From: Chitinophaga pinensis
GTDB taxonomy: Bacteria; Bacteroidota; Bacteroidia; Chitinophagales; Chitinophagaceae
Length of the DNA: 64,000 bases
NCBI RefSeq assembly: GCF_007896845.1
Contig: NZ_VOHS01000018.1
Span: forward strand, 1-64,000
Direction of reading: 5' to 3'
Part shown: piece by piece, positions 29,148 through 37,663 of the stretch
Layout of the letters: each line of letters opens with the position of its first letter
Position numbering within the stretch: the stretch's first letter is position 1
Translations under genes and position numbers: made by a program
The notes under the pieces: generated by a model
Databases searched by the model: none
What the model was told of the DNA's origin: nothing
The model's input: the letters and a program-made list of their open reading frames with translations, nothing else

Positions 29148-30038
29148 ATGAAAGTTTTTGTAACCGGCGCATCAGGATTTATCGGCTCGGCTGTTGTTCA
29201 GGAGTTAATCGCAGCAGGTCATCAGGTAACGGGGCTGGCCCGTTCGGAGGCATCTGCAAAGGCATTAGAGGCAGCGGGTGCTGCTGCACACTACGGCTCA
29301 CTGGAAGACCTTGATAGTTTAAAACAGGGTGCGGCCGCTTCAGATGGCGTCATCCATCTGGCATTTATCCATGATTTTTCGAAATATAAAGAAAACTGTG
29401 AAACCGACAGACTTGCCATTGCCGCATTAAGTGAAGGGCTGGAAGGGACTGATCGTCCATTGATCATTACTTCCGGAACGGGTGTTATAGCGCCCGGCCG
29501 GCTGGTAACAGAAACCGATCTGTCAGCTGTCGGATCTGCAGCTATTCCAAGGGTGGCTTCTGAAGAAGCTGCTGCAGCTGCGGTAGCAAAAGGCGTAAAG
29601 GCTTCTATCGTGCGTCTGCCGCCATCTGTACATGGAGATGGTGATCGTGGGTTTATTCCCGGTCTGATCGCTATCGCGCGTGAAAAAGGAGTGTCTGCTT
29701 ATGTGGAGGATGGTGCCAACCGCTGGCCTGCTGTACACAGACTGGATGCTGCAAAGGTATTCAGACTGGCTCTGGAAAAAGGAGACGGACGACCTGTTTT
29801 TCATGCGGTAGGAGACGAAGGGATAGCTGTAAAAGAGCTGGCAGGCGTGATCAGCCACAAGCTGAACTTACCACTGCAATCGGTAACGAAAGACGAAGCA
29901 GTTAATCATTTCGGCTGGCTGGGCATGTTTGTATCACTGAACATTCCGGCTTCTGCAAAACAAACAGCAGAATGGCTGGGCTGGAAACCGGAACATGTAG
30001 GGCTGGTAGCCGATCTGGAGACCGGTACTTACTTTTAA
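29148..30038 (+). CDS. NAD(P)-dependent epimerase/SDR (extended type)
   Basis: A 296-residue Rossmann protein with the N-terminal dinucleotide motif VTGASGFIGSAVVQEL (TGxxGxxG) and VIHLAF, RPLIITSGTGVI and VRLPPSVHGDGDRG later on. The usual Y-x-x-x-K pair is replaced by other residues in ASEEAAAAAV, placing it in the atypical SDR group rather than among catalytic epimerases. Such proteins act as NAD(P)H reductases or unknown redox enzymes. It is divergent from the Crp/Fnr gene and ends at a terminator. Confidence 0.9.
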   Translation: MKVFVTGASGFIGSAVVQELIAAGHQVTGLARSEASAKALEAAGAAAHYGSLEDLDSLKQGAAASDGVIHLAFIHDFSKYKENCETDRLAIAALSEGLEGTDRPLIITSGTGVIAPGRLVTETDLSAVGSAAIPRVASEEAAAAAVAKGVKASIVRLPPSVHGDGDRGFIPGLIAIAREKGVSAYVEDGANRWPAVHRLDAAKVFRLALEKGDGRPVFHAVGDEGIAVKELAGVISHKLNLPLQSVTKDEAVNHFGWLGMFVSLNIPASAKQTAEWLGWKPEHVGLVADLETGTYF

Positions 30039-30091
30039 AGATTAAAACAGAAAAGAGATATGGCGAACTGATTCCATCATCTATCCGGACA

Positions 30092-30123
30092 AAAAGAGGC
30101 TGCTCTGTGAGTCAGCCTCTTTT
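30092..30123. terminator. Bidirectional terminator
   Basis: An 11-bp stem, AAAAGAGGCTG (30092-30102) with CAGCCTCTTTT (30113-30123), and a 10-base loop lie between the convergent epimerase and SDR genes. Confidence 0.88.
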
Positions 30124-30127
30124 GTGT

Positions 30128-30724
30128 TTAATATGCTTTGATCACCTGTCCGGTGCCAGCGCCTAATATACTCTTATGATAGGCGGCTATCACCTCTTTC
30201 ATGGTCACGGGTATGTGTCCGGGGAAGTAGGGGAAATACTCCGGAGACTCTTCCACAACAGTCGGACTCACGGCATTGATCCTTACGCCATTTTCGAGTT
30301 CGATGGCTGCGGCACGTACAAATGATTCGATGGCGCCGTTCACGGCTGCAGGATTAGCAGCACTTAACACCGGGTCTTGTGAAAGGACACCTGAAATCAG
30401 TGTAAAAGATCCCTTTGGTTTGATGTAATGTTGTCCGATCAATACGAGGTTGATCTGCCCCATTAATTTGCTGTTGACACCTATCCGGAATTCTTTATCG
30501 CTCATAGTTTTCAGGGGGCCGAAATGCGCGTCGCCTGCCGTACTTACCAGTGCGTCAAAAGGCCCTGTCTGTTTGAACAGGTTTTCTATTGATGCCGGTG
30601 AATTGATATCTGCCTGTAGTACGCCACTCTTTGATCCTACTCTGATGATTTCGTGCTCTTTTTCCAGTGAGCCGGCGATGTGTTTACCGATTGTACCGGA
30701 TGCTCCTATAAGGACGATTTTCAT
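30128..30724 (-). CDS. Short-chain dehydrogenase, small atypical form
   Basis: A 198-residue SDR-fold protein with the cofactor loop IGASGTIGKHIAG at the N-terminus, SIENLFKQTGPFDALVSTAG, GQHYIKPKGSFTLISGVLSQ (catalytic serine region), and NGAIESFVRAAAIELENGVRINAVSP. The Tyr of the Y-x-x-x-K pair is absent: the equivalent stretch reads ANPAAVNGA. It resembles short SDRs in the Crp/AraC-linked redox clusters of Bacteroidota. It is probably an NADP-binding reductase; the substrate is unknown. The decayed thioredoxin-reductase-like gene lies just upstream on the same strand. Confidence 0.9.
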   Translation of the reverse strand: MKIVLIGASGTIGKHIAGSLEKEHEIIRVGSKSGVLQADINSPASIENLFKQTGPFDALVSTAGDAHFGPLKTMSDKEFRIGVNSKLMGQINLVLIGQHYIKPKGSFTLISGVLSQDPVLSAANPAAVNGAIESFVRAAAIELENGVRINAVSPTVVEESPEYFPYFPGHIPVTMKEVIAAYHKSILGAGTGQVIKAY

Positions 30725-30743
30725 TATTATTCTTTTTTAGCTT

Positions 30744-31650
30744 TTATGATTGAATTGTATAAAAAGACTTAGTAACCGCTATACCGGTTGCTGTACCCAT
30801 GGCGACTGCGTTCGCTACTGTGCGTAGGCGAGTCGTATTATCTCCACAGGCAAAAACACCGGGAATAGTTGTCTGTTGTGTGTTATCTGTTATGAGATAC
30901 CCCTCTGTTGTGCATACGCAACCCAGCTTTTTCGGTAAAGAACAATGTTGTTCAAAAGGCGCATGTGTATATAACGCCGTGACGGCAGCAGTTGTTCCGT
31001 CGGCGAAAACAATATGGCTGATATAGCCATTCTCCTGTACCAGTTGACTGACTGTTTTTCAACAATGGGAATATGCTGTTCCTGCAGGATGGCATACTGT
31101 CCGGGCGTCAATTTAGCACTTCCATTGGTAAACAACGTTAGATCAGCAGTCCAGTTACGGATAAGGAGGGAGAAGTCGAAACCATAGTCGCCATTACCCA
31201 GTATACCGGTGCTGGCATTCCTGACCTCATAACCATGACAGAAGGGGCAATGTAATACGGAGATCCCCCAGCATTCAGACAAACCGGTAATATCAGGTAA
31301 CAGGTCGCGGATGCCTGTTGCAAAGATCAGTTTACGGGCATGGAAGCTATCTCCTGAAGCAACGCTGATGCTGAATCCTGTTGCCGTCCGGACAGCATCG
31401 GTGGCAAGGTCGCTGAGGAATTGTACGGTAGATATTGTGCCACCTGTTGCCGGGCAATAGCGCTGATATTGGCCGGTGTTTGTCCGTCCTGTGTCAGGAA
31501 ATTGTGAGCGTAAGGCGTTTGCCTGTTGCAAGGCAGACCGCTGTCAATGATCAGGACTTTTTTCAAGGCCCTGCCTAAAGCCATACCGGCTGCAAGCCCT
31601 GCGTAGCTGCCACCGATAATGATGACGTCCATATATTTTTCATTGATCAT
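30744..31650 (-). pseudogene. Thioredoxin-reductase-like FAD/NAD oxidoreductase, frameshifted
   Basis: The N-terminus (31650 downward) reads MDVIIIGGSYAGLAAGMALGR, an FAD-binding GxGxxG-type motif, and LPCNRQTPYAHNFLTQDG. A frame change near 31420 leads to FSISVASGDSFHARKLIFATG and LPDITGLSECWGISVLHCPFCHG, which has a C-x-x-C-H. Another change near 31060 leads to the C-terminal GVFACGDNTTRLRTVANAVA then MGTATGIAV and a stop at 30744. The order and spacing are those of thioredoxin-reductase-like enzymes. With two frameshifts it is not expected to work unless these are base-calling errors. Confidence 0.85.
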
Positions 31651-31662
31651 GGTGTATTGTTT

Positions 31663-31890
31663 TTATAAGTTGTTTGCTTTCTTCGCGCGCTTTATGTTGA
31701 TGAGACGTTCTACCAATGGTAATCCTGCGAATACCATCCATGGCACGAGGATGATCGTGAGCAGGAATGTTCTCAGGTACAGCGGTAATGAAGAGATAGG
31801 TTGTCCGAAGAAATAGAGGAATAGTGTGATGGAGGGATAGATGACTATCCATATTTTCAGGGAAGCGATCAGTCTGTTTTTTGTCGTCAT
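31663..31890 (-). CDS. Small membrane protein of unknown function
   Basis: A 75-residue protein with two hydrophobic segments (IWIVIYPSITLFLYFFGQPI and LYLRTFLLTIILVPWMVFAGL) and a basic tail (ERLINIKRAKKANNL). I do not recognise a family with certainty, though the pattern resembles small two-helix DUF2798-type proteins. It is immediately upstream of the thioredoxin-reductase-like pseudogene on the same strand, 12 bases away, so it probably shares its transcript. Confidence 0.6.
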   Translation of the reverse strand: MTTKNRLIASLKIWIVIYPSITLFLYFFGQPISSLPLYLRTFLLTIILVPWMVFAGLPLVERLINIKRAKKANNL

Positions 31891-31972
31891 AGCTGCGTGA
31901 TTACTTGTTACAATGCAAAAGTAGACCGGTAGCGGCTATCAGGTGTAGGACAAAAATGTAGTTCAATAGGAT

Positions 31973-32829
31973 TTATCTGCAGTTCTGCCGGAAGGCGTCA
32001 GGGGTATAACCTGTATGTTTTTTGAAGAAACGGATAAAATAGGAGACGTCTTCATAGCCCAGCCGGAAGGCGATGTTGTTAATCTGTTCCGTAGTGGCGC
32101 GGAGTTGTCTTCTGGCTTCGAGTATGATATATCGTTGATGACTTCAGAGCAGGTTTTATCCAGTGTTTGTTTGGTGATGGCGTTTAGCTGATAGGTGGTC
32201 AGGTGCATCATGGCGGCGTATTGCGACACTTGTTTGTATTCCGCGTAATGTGTTTCTACCAGTTCTGTAAAGGTGTCCAGTCTTTCCTGAAAATAGTGAG
32301 GTTCCTGCGTAGCAGCGATGTGTCTCTGATCTCTCAGCAGTTCGATAAAGAAAACAGAGAGCTGGGACCTGATGGCCTCCTGATAACGTTCTTCCTGATG
32401 CGTGTATTCGTCGGAGATATATTGCAGGATACCGGCTAATTTCTGAAATCTGCGGGCGTCAAAAGTATAGTAATTGATGTTGCCCGCTTTCCGCAGAAGG
32501 CGCCGGGCCTGTTGATCATGGGCGGTATAGAAACCTTCACTGAATTGTATCAGGTAACCGCTGCTGCCGGTGTGTAATGTCAGTTCGTGTACCTGTCCCG
32601 GACGTACCAGAAAAGCGGAGTGATTGGTAATAGGGTACGGCTGGAAGTCAATATGATGTTGACCTGTGCCTGTTTTCAGGATAAGTATGTAAAAGAAGTC
32701 ATGCCGGTGTAATGGTTCTTGCATATCTTCTCCGGTCAGTAAGTCCTGTACATTACGGATGCTGAAGCGATAGGAGGCTTCCTGTTGCTTCAACACCGTA
32801 TGAATATGTCTGATAGGTATGCTGTCCAT
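31973..32829 (-). pseudogene. AraC family regulator with a late frameshift
   Basis: An N-terminal cupin sensor (RHDFFYILILKTGTGQHHI then DFQPYPI, VRPGQVHEL) is followed by the first HTH helix region (YKQVSQYAAMMHLTTYQLN then AITKQTL). At about 32127-32135, near NDIS, the frame is lost by one base. In the next frame the second HTH appears intact (LEARRQLRATTEQINNIAFR then LGYEDVSYFIRFFKKHTGY) to a stop at 31973. One indel therefore separates it from a complete AraC protein. It could be a recent mutation or a sequencing error. Confidence 0.75.
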
Positions 32830-32907
32830 GGAAGAGAAGAAAAGTGCTTAAATAACTTCTCTCAAAAGTAAGCACTTTTCATGAATCCCTGTTTTATAGC
32901 AATGTGA

Positions 32908-33786
32908 TCAGAAGTTGGCTGCAAATTCTTTTGCGAAGCTTTCGAGTTTGATGCTGCCTGTTACCGGTGATCCTGTTTTTATATAGTCTGCAAAGAGTTT
33001 ACCGCTACGGAAACCAGCGCCCATCTCAGCAAACAGGTGCGCGATTTCTTCCGGTATACCTGCCTGTGACATTCCCTGAAGAGATTGTTCATCGGTAAAT
33101 TCTACCCATGGCAGTTCCGGTTTGCCGATCGCAGCACCCAGTACTTTGGAGAAATCTGCCGGTGTGCGGATATCACTGATAACATAGCGTATATTTTTGC
33201 CGGCAGGACTGTGGACCAGTTCTTCTGCGGCCGCTGCTGCGATATCAGCAGGGTGTACCAGTGGCAGACCCAGTGTATCAGGATAGTTACCGCCGATAAT
33301 GCCCATGCCTTTGATCAGTGGTACATCATTGTAAAAATTGGTATAGAAGAGACCTGCACGCAGGAATGTAACAGAAGTGCCTTCCAGTTGTCTGTACAGG
33401 TCTTCAATATGGTGCAGACTGGCGATCGGGCCGTTGCCGGTAGCGTGATCTGCCCCTATGCTGCTGAGCATGACAACACGTGGCACATGTGTTGCGCTGA
33501 TAGCTTCGGCGAAAGCTTTACCGGCATCGATCGTATTTTGGATGACATTGCTACCGCCCATTTTTGGAGGTGTCATGGCGAAGAGTGCGTCGGCGCCTGT
33601 CAGGACTGTTTTCAGAAATGCAATATCGGCTACTGAACCAATGGCGGCTTTTGCACCTGTTGCTTCGATGGCTGCTTGCCTGTCTGTACTGCTGCTGATA
33701 ACGGTTACGTCATGTCCGCCTGCTACCAGTTTCTCTGTCAGATATCTGCCGATGTTCCCGAGGGAACCTGAAATTGTAATTTTCAT
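32908..33786 (-). CDS. NmrA-like NAD(P)H-binding atypical SDR
   Basis: A 292-residue Rossmann protein starting MKITISGSLGNIGRYLTEKL from the ATG at 33786; the frame is open to 33840, but the first strand begins at this ATG. It has ADALFAMTPPKMGGSN, ISATHVPRVVMLSSIGADHA and TFLRAGLFYTNFYND, typical of NmrA/QOR2-type quinone or NAD(P)H reductases that lack the Y-x-x-x-K pair. It is divergent from the HxlR gene, with paired GTACTTACT repeats between them, so it is the likely HxlR target. It is a close paralogue of the gene at 42288. Confidence 0.93.
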   Translation of the reverse strand: MKITISGSLGNIGRYLTEKLVAGGHDVTVISSSTDRQAAIEATGAKAAIGSVADIAFLKTVLTGADALFAMTPPKMGGSNVIQNTIDAGKAFAEAISATHVPRVVMLSSIGADHATGNGPIASLHHIEDLYRQLEGTSVTFLRAGLFYTNFYNDVPLIKGMGIIGGNYPDTLGLPLVHPADIAAAAAEELVHSPAGKNIRYVISDIRTPADFSKVLGAAIGKPELPWVEFTDEQSLQGMSQAGIPEEIAHLFAEMGAGFRSGKLFADYIKTGSPVTGSIKLESFAKEFAANF

Positions 33787-33822
33787 GTTTGCTTTTGTTT
33801 TTGCTGAAACAAAGGTATTTTT

Positions 33823-33849
33823 GTACTTACTTTTTGGCAAGTACTTACT
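33823..33849. promoter_or_regulatory. Paired GTACTTACT direct repeats, probable HxlR operator
   Basis: GTACTTACT occurs at 33823-33831 and again at 33841-33849, an 18-base period, in the 77-bp gap between divergent NmrA-like and HxlR genes. HxlR-type regulators bind GTAC/TTAC-rich sites in such positions. A 9-bp repeat set 1.7 helical turns apart points to a protein binding site and autoregulation; this is inference. Confidence 0.6.
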
Positions 33850-33863
33850 CCAAAGTATGTATC

Positions 33864-34226
33864 ATGGGAATATTTAAAACATCTTCTACCATTCAGGAGA
33901 ATAAGCAGTTTGCATTGGATCAATGTCCGGTGACGCACCTGATGGAAAAGATCGGCAGTTACTGGAAACCGATTATTCTCTGGCAACTTTCCAGCGGCGA
34001 TAAACGGTACAGTGAACTGAAACGCGCGATACCGGCGATTACGGAAAAGATGCTGATCCAGCACCTGAAACAACTGGAGGCAGACAATCTGCTGATCAGG
34101 GAATCAAGACCAGTTGTACCACCTTTTGTGACGTATCGGCTGACGAAAGCAGGAGAGGGATTACTACCGGTTATTCATGCGATGGCGGAATGGTCCTTTA
34201 AAGACAAGGAAGGGGCTTTTAAATAA
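33864..34226 (+). CDS. HxlR family winged-helix regulator
   Basis: A 120-residue HxlR protein. The family core is clear: CPVTHLMEKIGSYWKPIILW then QLSSGDKRYSELKRAIPAIT then EKMLIQHLKQLEADNLLIRE (winged helix), then VPPFVTYRLTKAGEGLLPVI. A conserved cysteine near the N-terminus (Cys20) could act as a redox sensor, as in HxlR/YodB relatives. I chose the ATG at 33864; the upstream frame continues to 33789 but lacks family sequence. It probably controls the divergent NmrA reductase and the downstream SRPBCC and quinone-oxidoreductase genes. Confidence 0.92.
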   Translation: MGIFKTSSTIQENKQFALDQCPVTHLMEKIGSYWKPIILWQLSSGDKRYSELKRAIPAITEKMLIQHLKQLEADNLLIRESRPVVPPFVTYRLTKAGEGLLPVIHAMAEWSFKDKEGAFK

Positions 34227-34232
34227 AAAGCG

Positions 34233-34694
34233 ATGAAAAACACTTCTTATAACAGCAGGGTCATCATGGCTTCTGCAGAAAAGATCTATCATGCACTGAC
34301 TGATCCAAAGGCACTGGCCAGCTGGCAGGCGCCGGGAGATATGACTGCGGAAGTACACGACTTTGATGGCAGGGAAGGAGGTGGTTACACCATGTCACTT
34401 TTCTATGCGGAAACGGATAGTGTCTCCGAAGGGAAAACGCAGGGAAAAGAAGATCGTTTCAGTGCACGCTTTGTAAAGCTTGAGCCACCGCATCGCATTA
34501 TACAGGCGGTTCGTTTTGACACGGATAATCCTGCGTTTGAAGGTGAGATGATCATGGATATCACATTGGAAGAACAGGGAACGGCAACGAAGGTCAGTTT
34601 TTTCTTCAGTGATATTCCTTCCGGTATCCGTCCGGAAGATAATGAAGCCGGTACAGCATCCTCGCTGGAAAAACTGGCTGGATATGTAGAATAA
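34233..34694 (+). CDS. SRPBCC/AHSA1-family protein
   Basis: A 153-residue small-molecule-binding helix-grip protein. YNSRVIMASAEKIYHALTDP then KALASWQAPGDMTAEVHDFD and GGGYTMSLFY are typical of the AHSA1-type START/Bet v 1 fold (SRPBCC). These proteins bind hydrophobic ligands or act as polyketide-cyclase-like enzymes; the ligand is unknown. It lies 6 bases after the HxlR gene and 35 bases before the quinone oxidoreductase, likely one operon. Confidence 0.9.
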   Translation: MKNTSYNSRVIMASAEKIYHALTDPKALASWQAPGDMTAEVHDFDGREGGGYTMSLFYAETDSVSEGKTQGKEDRFSARFVKLEPPHRIIQAVRFDTDNPAFEGEMIMDITLEEQGTATKVSFFFSDIPSGIRPEDNEAGTASSLEKLAGYVE

Positions 34695-34729
34695 CCCATT
34701 AAGCATCATATAAACCCACTACTAACGAT

Positions 34730-35697
34730 ATGAAAGCAGCAGTCATTACACAGGCAGGTGCACCAGAAGTTCTGCAATGGAAGGAGTATGCAGATCCGAC
34801 ACCGGAAGAGAGGAAGTATTGATCGAAGTAAAAGCGGCTGGTATAACCGCGCAGATGTGGCGCAACGGCAAGGTAAATATCCGCCTCCGCCGGGTGTGAC
34901 AGTTGATATTCCGGGACTGGAAGTGGCAGGTATTGTTATCCGCTGTGGAGAGGGCGTTACCCAATGGAAAGAAGGTGACCGTGTCTGTGCTTTGCTGGCG
35001 GGAGGTGGTTATGCCGAAAAAGTAGCGGTTGCTGAGGGGCAATGCCTGCCGGTACCGGAGGGGTATAGCTTTGCGGAAGCGGCTTCCCTGCCGGAAGCTA
35101 TTATACGGTGTGGTCTAATGTCTTTCAGAGAGCACGTCTTCAGACAGGGGAAACCTTTCTGATACATGGTGGTTCCAGTGGTATCGGTGTAACGGCTATT
35201 CAGCTGGCGCATGCGTTGGGAAACCGGGTGATTGTAACAGTGGGCTCAGAGGCAAAGGGAGTGGCCTGTATGGAATTGGGCGCTGACCGTTTTGTCAATT
35301 ATAAAAACAGCGATTTTGAGCAGGAATTAGCCAATGAAAAGATAGACGTGATCCTCGACATGGTCGGAGGGGAGTATCTGCCTAAAAACCTCCGTATACT
35401 GCGTGAGGAAGGGCGTCTGGTTTATATCAACACAATGGGAGGTAACCGCACGGAACTGGACCTGAGCCTCGTTATGCGTAAACGGCTGACAATCACCGGT
35501 AGTACTTTGAGAGGCAGGGAGTACGCTTACAAAAAAGCCCTCACAGAGGATATTCTTCAACAGGTATGGCCCTTGCTGAAGGCCGGAAAATTCAAGCCGG
35601 TTATTTACACCCTTTTTCCATTCGAAGAAGCCGCTGCTGCCATCGTGTAATGGAAAGCAGTGAGCATATCGGAAAGCTCATTTTAACAGCTTCCTGA
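34730..35697 (+). pseudogene. Frameshifted zinc-less NAD(P)H:quinone oxidoreductase (QOR/PIG3 type)
   Basis: An ATG at 34730 starts MKAAVITQAGAPEVLQWKEY. The frame changes near 34800, giving RADVAQRQGKYPPPPGVTVD, again near 35100, giving ETFLIHGGSSGIGVTAIQLA (cofactor motif) and VIVTVGSEAKGVACMELGAD, and once more near 35640, giving MESSEHIGKLILTAS with a stop at 35697. These are the usual landmarks of the medium-chain dehydrogenase quinone reductases. Three or more small indels make it non-functional or poorly sequenced. The HxlR-SRPBCC-QOR order suggests an electrophile- or quinone-response unit. Confidence 0.87.
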
Positions 35698-35824
35698 GCT
35701 ACAAAAAATTACAAAAAACATTATTTAACAAAAGTTGCCGGTGCTGATACAAGGAAAAAATTGGGTTAGCGACTGGTCTGCTGAGTCGTGTCTTTATCAG
35801 GAAGATAATTGGCAGATATTCCGT

Positions 35825-35901
35825 AGATAACCCGTATATAAGCCGTATATAAGCCATTCTATATAGATACGGATTATATACGGCTTATATACGGGTTATC
35901 T
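35825..35901. repeat. Perfect 28-bp inverted repeat
   Basis: The 28 bases at 35825-35852 are the exact reverse complement of 35874-35901, with a 21-base spacer. The stem begins AGATAACCCG and contains two tandem copies of CGTATATAAGC in the left arm. It lies about 130 bases after the QOR pseudogene. It has no T tract like that of an ordinary terminator, and it could be a large hairpin, a protein-binding site, or the remnant of a small mobile element. Confidence 0.85.
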
Positions 35902-35963
35902 AGGGCAATCGTATGGTTTATATTGTTTTATGGAACGACGTCAGGACCTTGTATTAATATGAG

Positions 35964-36275
35964 GTTGATGTATTGCAAGCAGAATTAATTTTATATGTTG
36001 GAGTTTATTTCAGCGGGCGTGTTACAGGTGTAAATTGTCCTGATATAGCAAAGCCTTACAGTTGATTTATTACATGCAGGATTAACTTTACTGTTAGAGT
36101 CCATTTTCAACGGGCATGTTACAGGTGTAAATTGTCCTGATACAGCAAAGCCTTACAGTTGACGTATTGCATGCAGGATTAACCCTACATATTAAAGTTT
36201 ATTCAGCGGGCGCATTACAGGTGTAAATTGTCTTGGTACAGCAAAACCTTACGGTTGAATTATTGCATGCGGTCT
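35964..36275. repeat. Tandem array of about 97-bp units (three full plus one partial)
   Basis: Units start at 35964, 36061, 36158 and 36254 (partial), with periods 97, 97 and 96. Each unit begins gttga-tattgcatgcagg. The best conserved part, about 60 bases in, reads ttacaggtgtaaattgtc and ends gcaaagccttaca; a central stretch of about 35 bases varies more. The period is not a multiple of three and no open frame spans the array, so it is non-coding. The conserved part contains an inverted TTACA..TGTAA. From 36276 to 36501 I see nothing recognisable. The array lies downstream of the photoreceptor-regulator gene. Confidence 0.88.
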
Positions 36276-36501
36276 CCTTTTTACAGGTAGGATGATAGTG
36301 GTTACTTTGTCAGCCTTATAACTAAACCGAAGCCCGAATGTTATAGGATATAATCCGGCTGTGGAAGAAGGCCTGCAAATATGAAGTATACACGGCGTAT
36401 ATACGATGTATCCATACCGGAACTTTTCCATAAAAGGACCATTTACTGCAGGCTTGTTGCGGCAAGCACTGTCTTATGGCTCTGGAACTGTGGGAAAGCG
36501 C

Positions 36502-37385
36502 TCAGGCTTTTTGTGTGATGTGCATCAAAGAAAGCAGATCGTTGACTGTGCGTGCATTGGGAGGGAGCATTTCCCGGACGCCGGCAGGGATAGGCCCTGT
36601 GAAATAGATATTAAGACCGGGTGCAAACTCACAAAGTTGCTGAGAGAAGGACATAAAATCGTTGGAGGTGATAGGATTGGTCATGCCGGTGATGATCAGG
36701 TCAGGTTTACATATTGTAATGACCCTGTAAAGGCTGTCATGAGGAACGGACTGCCCCAGATAAATAGTACGGTAGCCTCTTGCACGAAGTGCGTAGTTAT
36801 AAAACAATAATCCGATTTCATGTAATTCTCCTTCAGGGAGGAACAGGAGTGCCACATTCGCACTGGTTTCAGGATGTTTATTGAGTGCTTCTGTGGCCAT
36901 AATGATCTTACTTCTGATAAGATTTGAGAAGAAGTGCTCCTGTGCCGGATTGATAGTACCCGCCTGCCACATAATACCAATACGGTGGAAGAAAGGGAAA
37001 ATACAGGAAATGATGGTGTCTTCAAACCCTCTTTTCATCATCAGGCCTGAAAATGTACTGTTAAATAGTTGTTCGTCCATGTCTATGAGACTAAGCAACA
37101 GGTTTTCATCCGTGGAGCCGTTCTGACTGAATAATCCGACGGAAGAGGCTTTTTCTGCTATCTCTTCATCATTCATTTCGCTGATCGTGGATATTTTATA
37201 CCCATGCTGATTCAGCAGACTGATATTCAGGATCTTTTTAAGTTCGTCGTTACCGTAGTAACGGATATTAGTATCCGTTCTGCCCGGTTTGATGATACCA
37301 TAGCGTTTTCCCATATCCTCAGCGTGTGCGCTTTGATACCGGACAGTCTTTCCAGATCCTTTATGGAGTAGTTCTCAGATGCCAT
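36502..37385 (-). CDS. CarH-like MerR-type B12-dependent photoreceptor, with N-terminal frameshift
   Basis: From the ATG at 37385 the frame reads SENYSIKDLERLSGIKAHTL then RIWE, the start of a MerR winged helix. A missing A in a GAAAA run near 37305-37312 then shifts it, and the rest (KRYGIIKPGRTDTNIRYY, then 36502-37314) continues in another frame. The C-terminal part is a cobalamin-binding module. W116, E126 and H127 form the W-x9-E-H motif, and E163, H165 and G168 form E-x-H-x-x-G (numbered from the MGKRYG start), the two hallmarks of adenosylcobalamin-binding CarH. CarH proteins repress carotenoid genes in the dark and release DNA when light splits the cofactor. Divergent crtI fits this. 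If the indel is real, the DNA-binding domain is broken. Confidence 0.85.
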
Positions 37386-37431
37386 AATCACCTATTTTCA
37401 GAGCGCAATGTAGTAATAATATGTTGTGGGC

Positions 37432-37439
37432 TTAAACAA
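37432..37439. promoter_or_regulatory. Single TTAAACAA half-site near the carH-like promoter
   Basis: One copy of the same TTAAACAA half-site found in the crt operators lies 47-54 bases upstream of the carH-like start codon, with no matching partner at the standard distance. It could allow autoregulation. One 8-base match is weak evidence. Confidence 0.3.
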
Positions 37440-37591
37440 AATGCACTCATTTTCTCCGGAATCTTCAGCAGCTATATGCTTGTTACTGGTACCCATTTCA
37501 CCGGTTTTCAAACAGAAAATCCCCTCTATTGCTGTGTAAAAAGGTTCCAGGTTCTGCAATTAGTCTAAATAGAAACACCTTTGGTCCTATT

Positions 37592-37660
37592 TTGTTTAAT
37601 TTTTTAATTCAAAAGTTAAACAATACATTTGTTTAAGATTTTAATTAAATGGTTAAACAA
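37592..37660. promoter_or_regulatory. Two TTGTTTAA-N16-TTAAACAA operators upstream of crtI
   Basis: TTGTTTAA at 37592-37599 faces TTAAACAA at 37616-37623. The same pair recurs at 37629-37636 and 37653-37660, each with exactly 16 bases between the arms. The inner arms (37616-37636) also form a 21-base palindrome with a 5-base spacer. Four matching half-sites at fixed spacing directly before crtI, divergent from a CarH-like gene, look like a cooperative dimer- or tetramer-type operator. The binding protein is inferred. Confidence 0.75.
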
Positions 37661-37663
37661 AAT

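Noticed and set aside
35964-36275. Reading the tandem repeats as a CRISPR array
   Set aside because: The units are about 97 bp with a diverging centre and no short uniform repeat-spacer alternation, and no cas genes are in the window.
36406-36810. A 134-codon plus-strand frame across the 3' end of the CarH-like gene
   Set aside because: It lies opposite the clearly conserved B12-binding domain and has no recognisable features, so it is a shadow.
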